Origin: an uncultured Eubacteriales bacterium | Lineage (GTDB): Bacteria; Bacillota; Clostridia; Oscillospirales; Acutalibacteraceae | Length of the DNA stretch: 40,756 nt | Assembly: GCA_934667845.1 (NCBI GenBank) | Contig: CAKUMQ010000021.1 | Span: 1-40,756, forward strand | Direction of reading: 5' to 3' | Part shown: positions 30,968-39,305 of the stretch, piece after piece | How the letters are laid out: each line of letters opens with the position of its first letter | Numbering within the stretch: the first letter of the stretch is position 1 | Translations under genes and position numbers: made by a program | The notes under the pieces: generated by a model | What the model was told of the DNA's origin: nothing | The model's input: the letters and a program-made list of their open reading frames with translations, nothing else | Database searches by the model: none

Positions 30968-31975
30968 TTATTCCAGCTTCAGCGTCCAGCCGGAGGGGAT
31001 AAACAGTCCGCGGTATACCTCCAGGGCATAGTTGTCCGTCATGCCGGCGATATAATCGCAGACGGCGCGGGGAACCCCCTCCTGTTCCCGCACGGCAGTG
31101 TATTCCGGCGGCAGGCGGTCGGGGTGTGATGAAAAATAGGCGAACAGGCGGTCGATAAAGCCGTCCACCTTACCCTCCTCGCGTTTGGCGACCGGGTTGA
31201 CATATACCGCGTCAAACATAAAATCGTGCAGCCGGTCAAATGCCGCCTGCGTATCCGGATCCATGTGCACATCGGCGCCGCTGCTGTGTTCCACGACAGC
31301 GGTGATCAGCGTGTTGATGCGCTCGGCGTGTGTCTCGCCGAGTTTGGCGCGCAGGTCGGCGGGCACGTCCTCTTCCTGTAAAATGCCCGCCCGCATGGCG
31401 TCATCCATATCGTGGTGGATATAGGCGAGACGGTCGGCAAGACGCACCACACGTCCCTCGGGCGTTATCGCCTCCTGCCCCTTTGTGTGGCAGAGGATGC
31501 CGTCCCTGACCTCATAGGTCAGGTTCAGCCCGCGCCCGTCCCGTTCCAGCCGCTCCACCACCCGTACGCTCTGCTCATAGTGGCGGAATCCGCCGTCCAT
31601 CCGCGCGTCGAGTGCCCGCTCGCCCGCATGGCCGAACGGTGTGTGTCCGAGGTCGTGTCCGAGCGCGATCGCCTCGGTCAGATCCTCATTGAGCCGCAGG
31701 GCGCGCGCAATGGTGCGGGCGATCTGCGAGACCTCAAGCGTGTGGGTCAGGCGGGTGCGGTAGTGATCCCCCTCGGGGGACAAAAACACCTGCGTTTTAT
31801 GCTTCAGACGGCGAAAGGACTTGCAGTGCAGGATGCGGTCGCGATCCCGCTGAAAGACGGTGCGGTAGGCGCATTGCTCCTCCGGCCGCTCCCGCCCGCG
31901 GCTGTCCGCCGCGCGGGTGGCTTCCGGCAAAAGCCAGCGTGCCTCTTCCGCTTCATAACGTTCCCGCGGTGTCAT
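30968..31975 (-). CDS. dgt: Deoxyguanosinetriphosphate triphosphohydrolase-like HD protein
   Basis: A 335-residue HD-domain phosphohydrolase expected to split dNTPs into deoxynucleoside and triphosphate. Signature parts are FRRLKHKTQVFL, RTRLTHTLEVSQIARTIA with the first histidine, and the HD core GHDLGHTPFGHAGE. The shorter (~330 residue) Gram-positive form usually precedes dnaG, as here. ATG at 31975 is chosen because GGGGG stands about seven bases upstream and it matches the usual MTPRE-like beginning; 15 upstream in-frame codons are not conserved-looking. Confidence 0.93.
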   Translation of the reverse strand: MTPRERYEAEEARWLLPEATRAADSRGRERPEEQCAYRTVFQRDRDRILHCKSFRRLKHKTQVFLSPEGDHYRTRLTHTLEVSQIARTIARALRLNEDLTEAIALGHDLGHTPFGHAGERALDARMDGGFRHYEQSVRVVERLERDGRGLNLTYEVRDGILCHTKGQEAITPEGRVVRLADRLAYIHHDMDDAMRAGILQEEDVPADLRAKLGETHAERINTLITAVVEHSSGADVHMDPDTQAAFDRLHDFMFDAVYVNPVAKREEGKVDGFIDRLFAYFSSHPDRLPPEYTAVREQEGVPRAVCDYIAGMTDNYALEVYRGLFIPSGWTLKLE

Positions 31976-32103
31976 GGCTTGTCCCCCTTTTTTAAAAGGT
32001 AAAGCAGACCAGCGCCGCAAAACAGCGGTACAGTCTATCTATTCCCATAATACGTCGAAAGAACGCCGATCTCCTGCCGAGAATGTAAACAAATTGTGAA
32101 TTT

Positions 32104-32733
32104 TTATTCCGCCGGAAAATCCCGGAAAGCGCTTCCCTCCGTGACCGCCGCCAGAGTGCCGGCGCTGTACTCGGTCAGGGCGGCGGCAAACGGCTGCTCC
32201 TGTTCCGGCGGCAGCCAGAAATGCAGCGTGACCTCCTCGGCAAACGCCGTATCCGTCACCGTGCCGCCCGCTGCCGCGATCATCGGCGCGACCCGCCCGT
32301 ACTGCGCATAGGAGCAGTCAAGGCGCAGCTGCGGGCAGAGCCGCCGCAAAACGACCCGTCCCGCCGAAAGCGCCAGCGCCGCCGCATGGGAATAGGCGCG
32401 CACGAGACCGCCCGCGCCGAGCAGGATCCCGCCGAAATAGCGCGTGACGACCACGGCGCAGTCGGTGACCTCTGCCTTGCACAGCACGTCAAGCGTCGGC
32501 ATGCCCGCCGTGCCCTGCGGCTCGCCGTCGTCGGAAAAGCGCCGGACACGCCCGCCGTCGGTGATATAGGCCCAGACATTGTGAGTCGCGTCCCAGTATT
32601 GCTTTTTTCGCGCGGCGATAAAGGTCTGTGCCTCCGCCTCCGAACTGACCGGCTGCACGCAGCCGATAAAGCGGGAACGCTTTTCGACAAATTCCTCCTC
32701 GGCGGCTGCCGCGACCGTGCGGTATTCCTCCAT
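32104..32733 (-). CDS. yigZ: YigZ/IMPACT family protein
   Basis: A 209-residue protein of the UPF0029/IMPACT family. The N-terminal domain has the recognisable EEEFVEKRSRFIGCVQPVSS, NVWAYI and RRFSDDGEPQGTAGMPTLDV, then YFGGILLGAGGLVRAYSHAA. A ferredoxin-like C-terminal domain (DUF1949 type) follows. The cellular role is unclear; the eukaryotic relative IMPACT regulates translation stress signalling. ATG at 32733 follows GGGAG by about eight bases. It stands between the dgt operon and rpmE on the same strand, but a terminator after rpmE suggests its own weak promoter or read-through. Confidence 0.92.
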   Translation of the reverse strand: MEEYRTVAAAAEEEFVEKRSRFIGCVQPVSSEAEAQTFIAARKKQYWDATHNVWAYITDGGRVRRFSDDGEPQGTAGMPTLDVLCKAEVTDCAVVVTRYFGGILLGAGGLVRAYSHAAALALSAGRVVLRRLCPQLRLDCSYAQYGRVAPMIAAAGGTVTDTAFAEEVTLHFWLPPEQEQPFAAALTEYSAGTLAAVTEGSAFRDFPAE

Positions 32734-32756
32734 CGGTGCCGTCTCCCTTCGAAAGC

Positions 32757-32783
32757 AAAAAGGCAGCGCGCCGCGCTGCCTTT
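32757..32783 (-). terminator. rpmE terminator
   Basis: On the minus strand AAAGGCAGCG and its complement form a 10-pair stem with a five-base loop followed by TTGC after a T run. It is placed 13 bases beyond the rpmE stop. Confidence 0.85.
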
Positions 32784-32795
32784 CTCCGGTCAAGA

Positions 32796-33005
32796 TTATT
32801 TGCCGTTTTGCATGCCGTACCGCTTATTAAAGCGATCCACGCGACCGCCGGTATCGACCAGCTTCTGCTTGCCGGTGTAGAACGGATGGCACTTCGAGCA
32901 GATTTCCACGCGGATATTTTCTTTAGTGGAACCGGTCGCAATGACCTCACCGCAGGCGCAGGTGATCGTGGTCTGGCCGTATTTGGGATGAATATTCTCT
33001 TTCAT
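32796..33005 (-). CDS. rpmE: Ribosomal protein L31
   Basis: A 69-residue 50S subunit protein. It starts MKENIHPKYGQTTITC and has the four cysteines of the zinc-binding (C+) form, TCACGEV and ICSKCHPFYTGKQ, then the typical VDTGGRVDRFNKRYG ending. ATG at 33005 has a GAGGTG ribosome site six bases upstream; the GTG nine bases earlier lies inside that site and is rejected. Confidence 0.97.
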   Translation of the reverse strand: MKENIHPKYGQTTITCACGEVIATGSTKENIRVEICSKCHPFYTGKQKLVDTGGRVDRFNKRYGMQNGK

Positions 33006-33045
33006 GGTGTTCACCTCTTTCAGAAGTCAAAGCGATAGTACATAT

Positions 33046-33074
33046 ACTATACCACAACTCCGCAGAAAATGCAA
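33046..33074 (-). promoter_or_regulatory. rpmE promoter
   Basis: On the minus strand TTGCAT (33074-33069), a 17-base spacer and TATAGT (33051-33046), about 40 bases before rpmE. Confidence 0.55.
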
Positions 33075-33109
33075 CAAAAATTTTTCGTTTTTTTCGAATT
33101 GGCGGCATT

Positions 33110-33280
33110 TTCTTTTTTACGGAGGGATATTTCCTGTTCTGTGCCGATGCGGAACCCTATGCCATTGTTTATGCGGAAAATGACCGCAAGCCGCCCCAGT
33201 ATTTGTTCAAGCCCGACGAGGAGCAAAAGTCGCTGGTCTTCAAGCTCGCCGACCACTGGTATGAGGTGGCGTGGTATTGA
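33110..33280 (+). pseudogene. C-terminal coding remnant of an unidentified protein
   Basis: In the 459-base gap between rpmE and the lipoprotein gene, one + strand frame reads like real protein for about 49 codons (FCADAEPYAIVYAENDRKPP ... FKPDEEQKSLVFKLADHWYE ... VAWY, then TGA). Codon use is GC-rich and gene-like. No ATG, GTG or TTG precedes it. Upstream the frame falls into T-rich sequence, although GGAGGG at 33121 followed by an in-frame CTG at 33134 would allow a rare-start 48-residue product. A decayed gene end is more likely. The rest of the gap holds the two promoters and the leader listed separately. Confidence 0.5.
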
Positions 33281-33308
33281 CTGCCGATTGTAATTTTTTT
33301 GACTTCGC

Positions 33309-33337
33309 TTGACATGTGCTGTGCAATATGCTATAGT
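33309..33337 (+). promoter_or_regulatory. Strong promoter of the lipoprotein gene
   Basis: A perfect TTGACA (33309-33314), 17 bases, then TATAGT (33332-33337). About 120 bases of leader follow before the start codon. The leader contains an AAGGAGG at 33355-33361 with no usable start at a normal distance. Confidence 0.8.
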
Positions 33338-33464
33338 GGAGACGAAAAAGGAAAAAGGAGGGAATTATCCGTTTATCAATATGTCGGAAATGTAAGCGTT
33401 CACGGTATAGAGCAAATTTACCTTTTAAAGAAAACTTACCGCCGTTAATAAGGGAGAGGGTACT

Positions 33465-34397
33465 ATGAAAAAGTGTATTTTAGCGCTGCTTATATTGGCT
33501 TTGCTTGGGCTATTGCTGAATGGCTGCGGCACACAATCCTCCATCAGACGCGTGGCGTTTGCCGAACCGGCGAATGAGCACTTGATCGATTTTTCCGCCG
33601 TGCCGCCGGATATCTCCGCCGTCTCGGACAAAACAGAGTCACTGGAAACGGAGCTGCCGCTGTATAAAATCGAGCGGCGGAAATGGGACGAAGCCAACAC
33701 CGCCCACGCACTTTCGGCTTTCGGCATGGAGACGGCTTCGCCGAAGCAGGAGGGGCTGTATACCAGCTATAAAGACGGAGACCGGCAGCTCAAGCTGTAT
33801 CCGAACGGTACACTGCAATACCTCAACTATCCGCCGCGCTATGAATACGGCATTGTGGAATTTGATGACAGTGAGGCCGAGACGGTTGCCGATGCCTTTA
33901 TCCGTCAGTCCGGATTTATGGATGACGGTGACTGGCGTCCTGCGGTGTCGGATTTTACCTTTTCGCGCGGTGACAACGAGAGTGTCTATGCCAAATCCGT
34001 GACCTACAGCCGCCGTTTAAACGGCCTTCCCGTTGTCGGCAATGCACACATTTACGCAGTGGTCGGTCCGCAAAAGGAAATCTATGAGGTTTCGGTCGCC
34101 TATGATTTGTTGGCAGAGGATATGACGGTGAAAACGGCCGGCTATGCCGCAGTCAGTGGCCTGCTTTCGAAAAACGACTGTGCTACGGACACGGATATCT
34201 ATTCCTATAATCGCGGCGTGAAGTTCCTGCGGCTGGAGGCGATAGAGACGGTCTATGCGGAATTTGCCTATGACACCAAGGCCACCCACGTGCAGCCCTG
34301 TTACCGCATTACCGGTACGGCGGTGGACGGTGACGGCAAGGAGATTCCATTCACCACGATGGTGCGCGCCGTGCCGGATGAGATGACGAGAAAATAA
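33465..34397 (+). CDS. Putative lipoprotein of unknown function
   Basis: A 310-residue exported protein. The signal peptide (MKKCILALLILALLGLLL) ends in a lipobox-like NGC with Cys about residue 21. The mature part has two similar-looking alpha/beta stretches (about residues 90-200 and 205-300: FDDSEAETVADAFIRQSGFM; VVGNAHIYAVVGPQKEIYEV) reminiscent of extracellular regulator proteins such as YycH/YycI, but not close enough to assign. The C-terminus includes VQPCYRITGTAVDGDGKEI, a common ending in such two-module lipoproteins. It is transcribed alone from a strong promoter and closed by a terminator. The function is unknown. Confidence 0.75.
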   Translation: MKKCILALLILALLGLLLNGCGTQSSIRRVAFAEPANEHLIDFSAVPPDISAVSDKTESLETELPLYKIERRKWDEANTAHALSAFGMETASPKQEGLYTSYKDGDRQLKLYPNGTLQYLNYPPRYEYGIVEFDDSEAETVADAFIRQSGFMDDGDWRPAVSDFTFSRGDNESVYAKSVTYSRRLNGLPVVGNAHIYAVVGPQKEIYEVSVAYDLLAEDMTVKTAGYAAVSGLLSKNDCATDTDIYSYNRGVKFLRLEAIETVYAEFAYDTKATHVQPCYRITGTAVDGDGKEIPFTTMVRAVPDEMTRK

Positions 34398-34437
34398 GCG
34401 GTGCGGCACGCCCGCCGCTTTGACCGAAATAAAAATG

Positions 34438-34479
34438 ACCCGCGCCCGCTGTGTGTTGTGCAACACAGCGGGCGCGGGT
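34438..34479. terminator. Bidirectional terminator between lipoprotein and ddh
   Basis: A 17-pair GC-rich stem (ACCCGCGCCCGCTGTGT with its complement, short loop) has T-rich flanks, best on the minus strand. The two genes converge on it. Confidence 0.85.
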
Positions 34480-34495
34480 TTGTGGCGTTTTGCCC

Positions 34496-35476
34496 TTACA
34501 GCAGCGTTTTGCGCAGCTCCTCCGCCGGCAGCGGGGACAGATAGGCGGGCGGCACGTCCATTACGGTGACGCAGCCGGTGCGTCCCTCGCGGTTCAGGCG
34601 GCAGACGGCGCGCGCCATGGCGGTCAGCACGCCCGCCGTGAATTCGGGGTTGGAATCCAGCTTGAGCGCGTATTCGATCAGGTGGTGGTGGCCGTTGCCG
34701 GTCACGCCGGAGCGCAGCACCATACCGCCGTGGGGCAGTCCGCTGTGGTCGCGCTTCATCTCCTCGGCGGTGATGAAATGCACCGTGGTGTCGTATTCGT
34801 CAAAATAGTGCGGCATGGTCACGATCTCGCGGGTGATCCGCTCGCGGTCGGCGCCCTCCTTGGCGACCACATATACCTCGCGGGTGTGCTTTTCGCGGGT
34901 CGACAGCGTCGGCTGTGCGCCGCTGCGCACAGCTTCGAGCGCCGACTCCACCGGCACCGTGTACTGCCGCGCATCCAAAACGCCCTCGATCCGGCGCACG
35001 GCGTCGGAGTGTCCCTGGCTCACGCCCTTGCCCCAGAACGTGTAATCCTTGCCGTTCGGCAGGATCGCGCCCGCGTACAGCCGCGCCAGCGAGAACATGC
35101 CGGGATCCCAGCCGACCGAGATGGCGGCGGTCGTGCCCGCTTCGCGCGCGGCGGCATCCACAGCCGCAAAATGCTCCGGAATGCAGGCGTGGGTGTCAAA
35201 GCTGTCCACCACACAGCACAGCTTCGCAAGCTCCGGCGTCTGCTTCGGCAGATCGGTGGCGCTGCCTCCGCAGAGGATCAGCACGTCCAGCTCTTTAGCC
35301 CGCTGCGGTGCTTCATCCGCCCGCCACACCGGCACGCCCGGCGTCGAAAGCGTCAGCGAAGCCGGATCGCGGCGGGTGAACACCCCGCAAAGCGTCATAT
35401 CCGGACATTCCCGCAGCGCCTGCTCCACGCCGCGCCCCAAATTGCCGTAACCGTATATACCTACCCGAATGGCCAT
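34496..35476 (-). CDS. ddh: meso-Diaminopimelate dehydrogenase
   Basis: A 326-residue NADPH-dependent enzyme that makes meso-diaminopimelate from tetrahydrodipicolinate in one step for lysine and peptidoglycan. The Rossmann start IRVGIYGYGNLGRGVEQAL is clear. Family substrate-site motifs follow: LCGGSATDLPKQTPELAK, CVVDSFDTHACIPEHF, ISVGWDPGMFSLARLY, FWGKGVSQGHSDAVRRI and the C-terminal VTGNGHHHLIEYALKLDSNP. The length is normal. The start follows AGGAG by about nine bases. It is a single-gene unit. Confidence 0.96.
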   Translation of the reverse strand: MAIRVGIYGYGNLGRGVEQALRECPDMTLCGVFTRRDPASLTLSTPGVPVWRADEAPQRAKELDVLILCGGSATDLPKQTPELAKLCCVVDSFDTHACIPEHFAAVDAAAREAGTTAAISVGWDPGMFSLARLYAGAILPNGKDYTFWGKGVSQGHSDAVRRIEGVLDARQYTVPVESALEAVRSGAQPTLSTREKHTREVYVVAKEGADRERITREIVTMPHYFDEYDTTVHFITAEEMKRDHSGLPHGGMVLRSGVTGNGHHHLIEYALKLDSNPEFTAGVLTAMARAVCRLNREGRTGCVTVMDVPPAYLSPLPAEELRKTLL

Positions 35477-35546
35477 AGTTCTCGCTCCTGTCCTGCTTTT
35501 TTGCCTATTTTAGCACAGTCGGCGCCGCTTGTCCAGCCTTTTTGCC

Positions 35547-35575
35547 TTGTCAATCCGCAAAAGCGGTGGTATAAT
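35547..35575 (+). promoter_or_regulatory. Promoter of the DUF5131-aroK-MGMT operon
   Basis: TTGTCA (35547-35552), exactly 17 bases, then a perfect TATAAT (35570-35575). It includes the ATG at 35574 that might otherwise be taken as the start of the DUF5131 gene, which settles the start at 35601. Confidence 0.8.
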
Positions 35576-35600
35576 GGCAAAAGAAAGCGAGGTGCGCGTC

Positions 35601-36350
35601 ATGTCCGGCTGGAACCCCTGGCACGGCTGTCATCGCTACAGCCCCGGCTGCGACCGGTGCTATGTCTACCGCGCCGATGCCCGGCACGGGCGGGACAGCA
35701 CCGCCGTCACCCGCACGGGGCAGTTTGCCCTGCCGCTCAAGCGTGACCGCAGGGGGGCATACACGCTGCGCCCCGACGGCGACTATGTCTACACCTGCTT
35801 TTCCTCGGATTTTCTTGTGGAGGAGGCTGATGCCTGGCGGGCGGAGGCGTGGGACATGATCCGCACGCGGCATGATCTGCACTTTTTCTTTATCACCAAA
35901 CGCATTACCAGGCTTTCCGCCTGCCTGCCGCCCGACTGGGGCGACGGCTGGGACAATGTCACAGTCGGCTGCACCTGCGAAAATCAGCTGTGCGCCGACC
36001 GGCGGCTGCCGGTGTTTCTGTCGCTGCCGCTGCACCATCGCCATATCGTCTGCGAGCCGCTGCTGACTCCGATCGACCTGTCGCTGTTCCTGACGGGCGG
36101 CATTGAGCAGGTGACGGCGGGCGGGGAGTCCGGCGAGGGGGCGCGGGTGTGCGACGACATGTGGATCCGTTCACTGCGGGAGCAGTGTTTGCGTGCCAGT
36201 GTGAGCTTTTTGTTTCATCAGACCGGCGCGAACTACCGGCGGGACGGGCGGATCTATCCGATTCCCCGCGCCCTGCAGCATGAACAGGCGCGCCGTTCCG
36301 GCTACAGCTTTGGGAAAACGGCGGAGCAGAAGGGAGAACCATATGGATAA
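35601..36350 (+). CDS. DUF5131 (phage Gp37/Gp68-like) family protein
   Basis: A 249-residue protein. The N-terminus has the family cysteine pattern WNPWHGCHRYSPGCDRCY (Cys10, Cys17, Cys20), reminiscent of a radical SAM-like or metal-binding site. Further family pieces are FCSSDFL-type text (CFSSDFLVEEADAWRAEAW), FFITKRITRL, NVTVGCTCENQ, VCEPLLTPIDLS and VTAGGESGEGARVC. Biochemistry is unknown; homologues occur in phages and bacteria. The ATG at 35601 has GAGGTG seven bases upstream and sits about 20 bases after the predicted transcription start. Its stop overlaps aroK by eight bases, so the two are coupled. Confidence 0.85.
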   Translation: MSGWNPWHGCHRYSPGCDRCYVYRADARHGRDSTAVTRTGQFALPLKRDRRGAYTLRPDGDYVYTCFSSDFLVEEADAWRAEAWDMIRTRHDLHFFFITKRITRLSACLPPDWGDGWDNVTVGCTCENQLCADRRLPVFLSLPLHHRHIVCEPLLTPIDLSLFLTGGIEQVTAGGESGEGARVCDDMWIRSLREQCLRASVSFLFHQTGANYRRDGRIYPIPRALQHEQARRSGYSFGKTAEQKGEPYG

Positions 36351-36840
36351 TGTGATCCTGATCGGCATGCCCGGTTCCGGGAAAAGCACGGTCGGCGTAT
36401 TGCTGGCGAAGCTGCTCGGGTATGCGTTTTTGGATTCCGATCTGCTCATTCAGCAGCGCGCAGGGAAACGATTGTTTGAGATATTGCGGGACGACGGCGC
36501 CGAGGCATTTGCCCGGCTGGAGGAAGAGGTGAACGCCGGACTGGACGTTCACCGCACCGTGATCGCCACCGGCGGCAGCGCCGTGTATAGCGACCGCGCG
36601 ATGGCGCATCTGCGGTTGATCGGCACGGTCGTCTACCTGAGAGTCAGCGAGCGGGAGCTGACCCGCCGGATCGGTGATTTTTCCAAGCGCGGCATCCTGT
36701 TTCGCGAGGGGGAGACCTTTTCCGACCTCTACCGCGAGCGCGCCGCCTTGTATGCGCGCTATGCCGATGTTGCCGTCTCCTGTGAGGAACCGGAGCTTTT
36801 GCAGAGCGCGGAGAAGATCGTTTCGGCGCTCGGGCTTTGA
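36343..36840 (+). CDS. aroK: Shikimate kinase
   Basis: A 165-residue kinase phosphorylating shikimate in chorismate synthesis. The P-loop GMPGSGKST is at residues about 8-16, the Asp pair in FLDSDLLIQ follows, then ATGGSAVY and the lid region RRIGDFSKRGILF. The length is typical. The start overlaps the DUF5131 gene and has AAGGGAG seven bases upstream. No other aromatic pathway gene is near. Confidence 0.93.
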   Translation: MDNVILIGMPGSGKSTVGVLLAKLLGYAFLDSDLLIQQRAGKRLFEILRDDGAEAFARLEEEVNAGLDVHRTVIATGGSAVYSDRAMAHLRLIGTVVYLRVSERELTRRIGDFSKRGILFREGETFSDLYRERAALYARYADVAVSCEEPELLQSAEKIVSALGL

Positions 36841-36855
36841 GTGGGGAGAACAGTG

Positions 36856-37161
36856 ATGGACGAAGGACTGATCTATGAAATTCTGTCCGTGGTCGGGGAG
36901 ATCCCCTATGGGCGCGTAGCCACCTACGGACAGATCGCCGGTTTGATCGGGCGGGAGAAAAACGCCCGCCTGGTCGGTGCCGTGCTGCACCGCGCCGGTC
37001 TTTACGGCGATTATCCCTGTCACCGGGTGGTCAATCACTGCGGCCGCCTTGTGCCCGGCTGGGCACAGCAGGCGGAGCTTTTGCGGCGCGAGGGCGTGCC
37101 GCTCCGCGACAGCACGCATGTCGACCTGCGCGCCTGCCGATGGGACCCGTCGGCAGAATAG
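36856..37161 (+). CDS. MGMT-family (alkyltransferase-like) protein
   Basis: A 101-residue protein equal to the C-terminal DNA-binding domain of O6-alkylguanine alkyltransferases. It has IPYGRVATYGQIAGLIG, ARLVGAVLHRA and the active-site motif PCHRVVNHCG. The reactive cysteine is present, unlike alkyltransferase-like proteins in which it is Trp. The N-terminal domain of full enzymes is absent, so it is of the short single-domain class whose repair activity is uncertain. ATG at 36856 follows GGGGAG by seven bases, 15 bases after aroK. Confidence 0.9.
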   Translation: MDEGLIYEILSVVGEIPYGRVATYGQIAGLIGREKNARLVGAVLHRAGLYGDYPCHRVVNHCGRLVPGWAQQAELLRREGVPLRDSTHVDLRACRWDPSAE

Positions 37162-37173
37162 AGACCTGAATAC

Positions 37174-37211
37174 ACACCGCCCCCGCCGCTTGTTTGCGGC
37201 GGGGGCGGTGT
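37174..37211. terminator. Bidirectional terminator
   Basis: A 16-pair GC-rich stem (ACACCGCCCCCGCCGC with its complement around a six-base loop) lies between the convergent MGMT-like and EF-G-like genes. Confidence 0.85.
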
Positions 37212-37229
37212 TATGTCTGCCGGGCGGGC

Positions 37230-39305
37230 TTATTCCTCCGTCTCGGCTTTATAGGTCTCCATCACTTTCTGCGCCACGTTGGCGGGCGCCTCCTCATAGC
37301 TGTCAAAGCGGATCTGATAGCTGCCGCGCCCCTGAGTCGACGCGCGGAGCATGGTGTTGTAATCGCCGATCTCCGCCATCGGCACATAGGCCTCAATACG
37401 GGTCAGTGCGTGGTTTTCCCCGTCCGGCTCCATGCCGAGTACGCGGCCGCGCCGCTTGGTGATATCGCCCATGATATCGCCCGTTGACGCATTCGGCACC
37501 GTGACCGTCAGCAGTCCGATCGGCTCCAGAAGCACGGGATTTGCCTGGGGGATACCGGCTTTATAGGCAAGGCTTGCGGCGGTCTTGAACGCCATATCCG
37601 ACGAATCCACCGGGTGATAGGAGCCGTCCACCAGCGTCGCCTTGACGCCGACCATCGGAAAGCCTGCCAAAACGCCGTGGCGCGCGCTCTCTTTCAGCCC
37701 CTTTTCCACGGCGGGGAAGTAGTTTTTCGGCACGGAGCCGCCGAACACGGCTTCTTCAAAGATCAGCCCGTCGCTGTCGCATGGCTCAAACTCGATCCAC
37801 ACATCGCCGAACTGGCCGTGGCCGCCGGACTGCTTTTTGTGCCGTCCCTGCACCTTCACTTTTTTGCGGATGGTCTCGCGATAGGCGACCTTCGGCACGG
37901 CGAGCGTCACCTCGACGCCGAATTTGCTCTTCAGCTTGGAGACTACGACATCTAAGTGCTGGTCGCCGAGGCCGGAGAGGATCATTTCCCGCGTTTCGGG
38001 GTCAGTCTCGACCGAAATGGTCGGATCCTCCTCAGCCAGTCGTGCCAGCCCCGCCGCGATCTTGTCCTCGTCGCCCTTGTTTTTGGCGCAGACCGCCATC
38101 GACAGGCAGGGACGCTCAAAGTCGATGCCCGGCAGCGTTACGGGGCGCACCGGTGCGCACAGGGTGTCGCCGGTATTGGTGTTGTTCAGCTTCGCGACGG
38201 CGCCGATATCTCCGGCGACGACCGCTGCGGCTTCCTCCTGCTTTTTGCCGCGGACATAAAACACCTTGCCGATCTTTTCGGTATTGCCGGTGCGCATGTT
38301 CAGCAAAACGGAATCCGGCGTGATTTTTCCGCTGACCACCTTGAAGTACAGCAGCTTGCCGACAAAGGGATCGACCACAGTCTTAAACACGGTGGCGACC
38401 GCCGCCGCGTCCTCGTTGACCGTCAGCTTGACGGCGTTGCCCGCCGGATCGACGCCCGTCTCACCCGCGACGGTCTCCGCCCACGGCGCCAGCCAGATCA
38501 GACCGCTGAGCAGCTGGTCGATCGCCTCCAGCTCCTGCGCCGAGCCGCAGAACACCGGCGCGATCTCGCCGCGGCGCACGCCGACGGCAAGCCCCATAAT
38601 CAACTCGTCGGGCGTAAATTCCTCGCCGGAGAAATATTTCTCCATCAGCTCCTCGCTCGTTTCCGCGACCGCCTCGCAGATGGCGGTGCGCAGACCGTCA
38701 AGGCGGTGTCCCATGTCAGGCAGCGGCACGGGCTGCGCCTTGCCGTTTGTATAGGCATAGGCCTTGTATTCCAGAAGGTTGACATAGCACTGCACCTTGT
38801 GATCCTGCACATACGGCACGACGATCGGGCAGACCATCGGACCGAATGTCGCCTTCAGATCCTCAAACACCTTATAGAAATCCGCGTGCTCGTGATCCAT
38901 TTTATTGATAAAAAACAGTTTGGCGATTCCTTTTTTCGCAGCGGCGGCAAATGCCTTTTCGCTGCCGACCGAGACGCCGCTTTTGCCGGAAATGACGATG
39001 ACGGCGCTGCCCGCGGCGCGGATGCCCTCGCTCATGCCGCCGGAAAAGTCAAACAGACCCGGCGTGTCCAGCAGATTGATCTTGACATCCTTCCACTCGA
39101 CCGGCAAAACGGCGGTGGACACGGACGCCTTGCGGCGGATCTCCTCGGGATCAAAATCACAGACCGTATTGCCGTCCGCGACACGTCCGAGACGGTCGGA
39201 CTGACCGGAAAGATAAAAGGCGGCTTCAGCCAGCGACGTTTTGCCCGCGCCGGCATGACCCACCAGGGCGACATTGCGGATGTGTTTGGCATTATACGAT
39301 TTCAC
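37230..39305 (-). CDS. EF-G-like translational GTPase
   Basis: A 691-residue GTPase with the EF-G domain order. GTP motifs are G1 GHAGAGKTS, G3 DTPG and G4 NKMD. In G3 the histidine of true EF-G (DTPGHVDF) is replaced: DTPGLFDF. Later domains include the domain IV-type GGHGQFGDVWIEFEP region and a domain V ending with YNTMLRASTQGRGSYQI. This is the second EF-G-like family common in Firmicutes and Actinobacteria, distinct from fusA; it may act in ribosome recycling or under special conditions, but its role is not settled. It is a single-gene unit. The ATG at 39305 lies about eight bases after GGGGAG. Confidence 0.92.
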   Translation of the reverse strand: MKSYNAKHIRNVALVGHAGAGKTSLAEAAFYLSGQSDRLGRVADGNTVCDFDPEEIRRKASVSTAVLPVEWKDVKINLLDTPGLFDFSGGMSEGIRAAGSAVIVISGKSGVSVGSEKAFAAAAKKGIAKLFFINKMDHEHADFYKVFEDLKATFGPMVCPIVVPYVQDHKVQCYVNLLEYKAYAYTNGKAQPVPLPDMGHRLDGLRTAICEAVAETSEELMEKYFSGEEFTPDELIMGLAVGVRRGEIAPVFCGSAQELEAIDQLLSGLIWLAPWAETVAGETGVDPAGNAVKLTVNEDAAAVATVFKTVVDPFVGKLLYFKVVSGKITPDSVLLNMRTGNTEKIGKVFYVRGKKQEEAAAVVAGDIGAVAKLNNTNTGDTLCAPVRPVTLPGIDFERPCLSMAVCAKNKGDEDKIAAGLARLAEEDPTISVETDPETREMILSGLGDQHLDVVVSKLKSKFGVEVTLAVPKVAYRETIRKKVKVQGRHKKQSGGHGQFGDVWIEFEPCDSDGLIFEEAVFGGSVPKNYFPAVEKGLKESARHGVLAGFPMVGVKATLVDGSYHPVDSSDMAFKTAASLAYKAGIPQANPVLLEPIGLLTVTVPNASTGDIMGDITKRRGRVLGMEPDGENHALTRIEAYVPMAEIGDYNTMLRASTQGRGSYQIRFDSYEEAPANVAQKVMETYKAETEE

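Noticed and set aside
33047..33256. Minus-strand 69-codon frame upstream of rpmE
   Set aside because: It covers the rpmE promoter, has no ribosome site, and opposes the more gene-like plus-strand remnant.
33370..33442. Leader peptide in the 5' region of the lipoprotein gene (about 24 residues, VYQYVGNVSVHGIEQIYLLK)
   Set aside because: No ATG, GTG or TTG lies at a workable distance from AAGGAGG at 33355; the only ATG frame (ATG at 33380) stops after four codons.
35574..35600. Upstream ATG as start of the DUF5131 protein
   Set aside because: The ATG at 35574 overlaps the TATAAT -10 box, so it would not be in the transcript.
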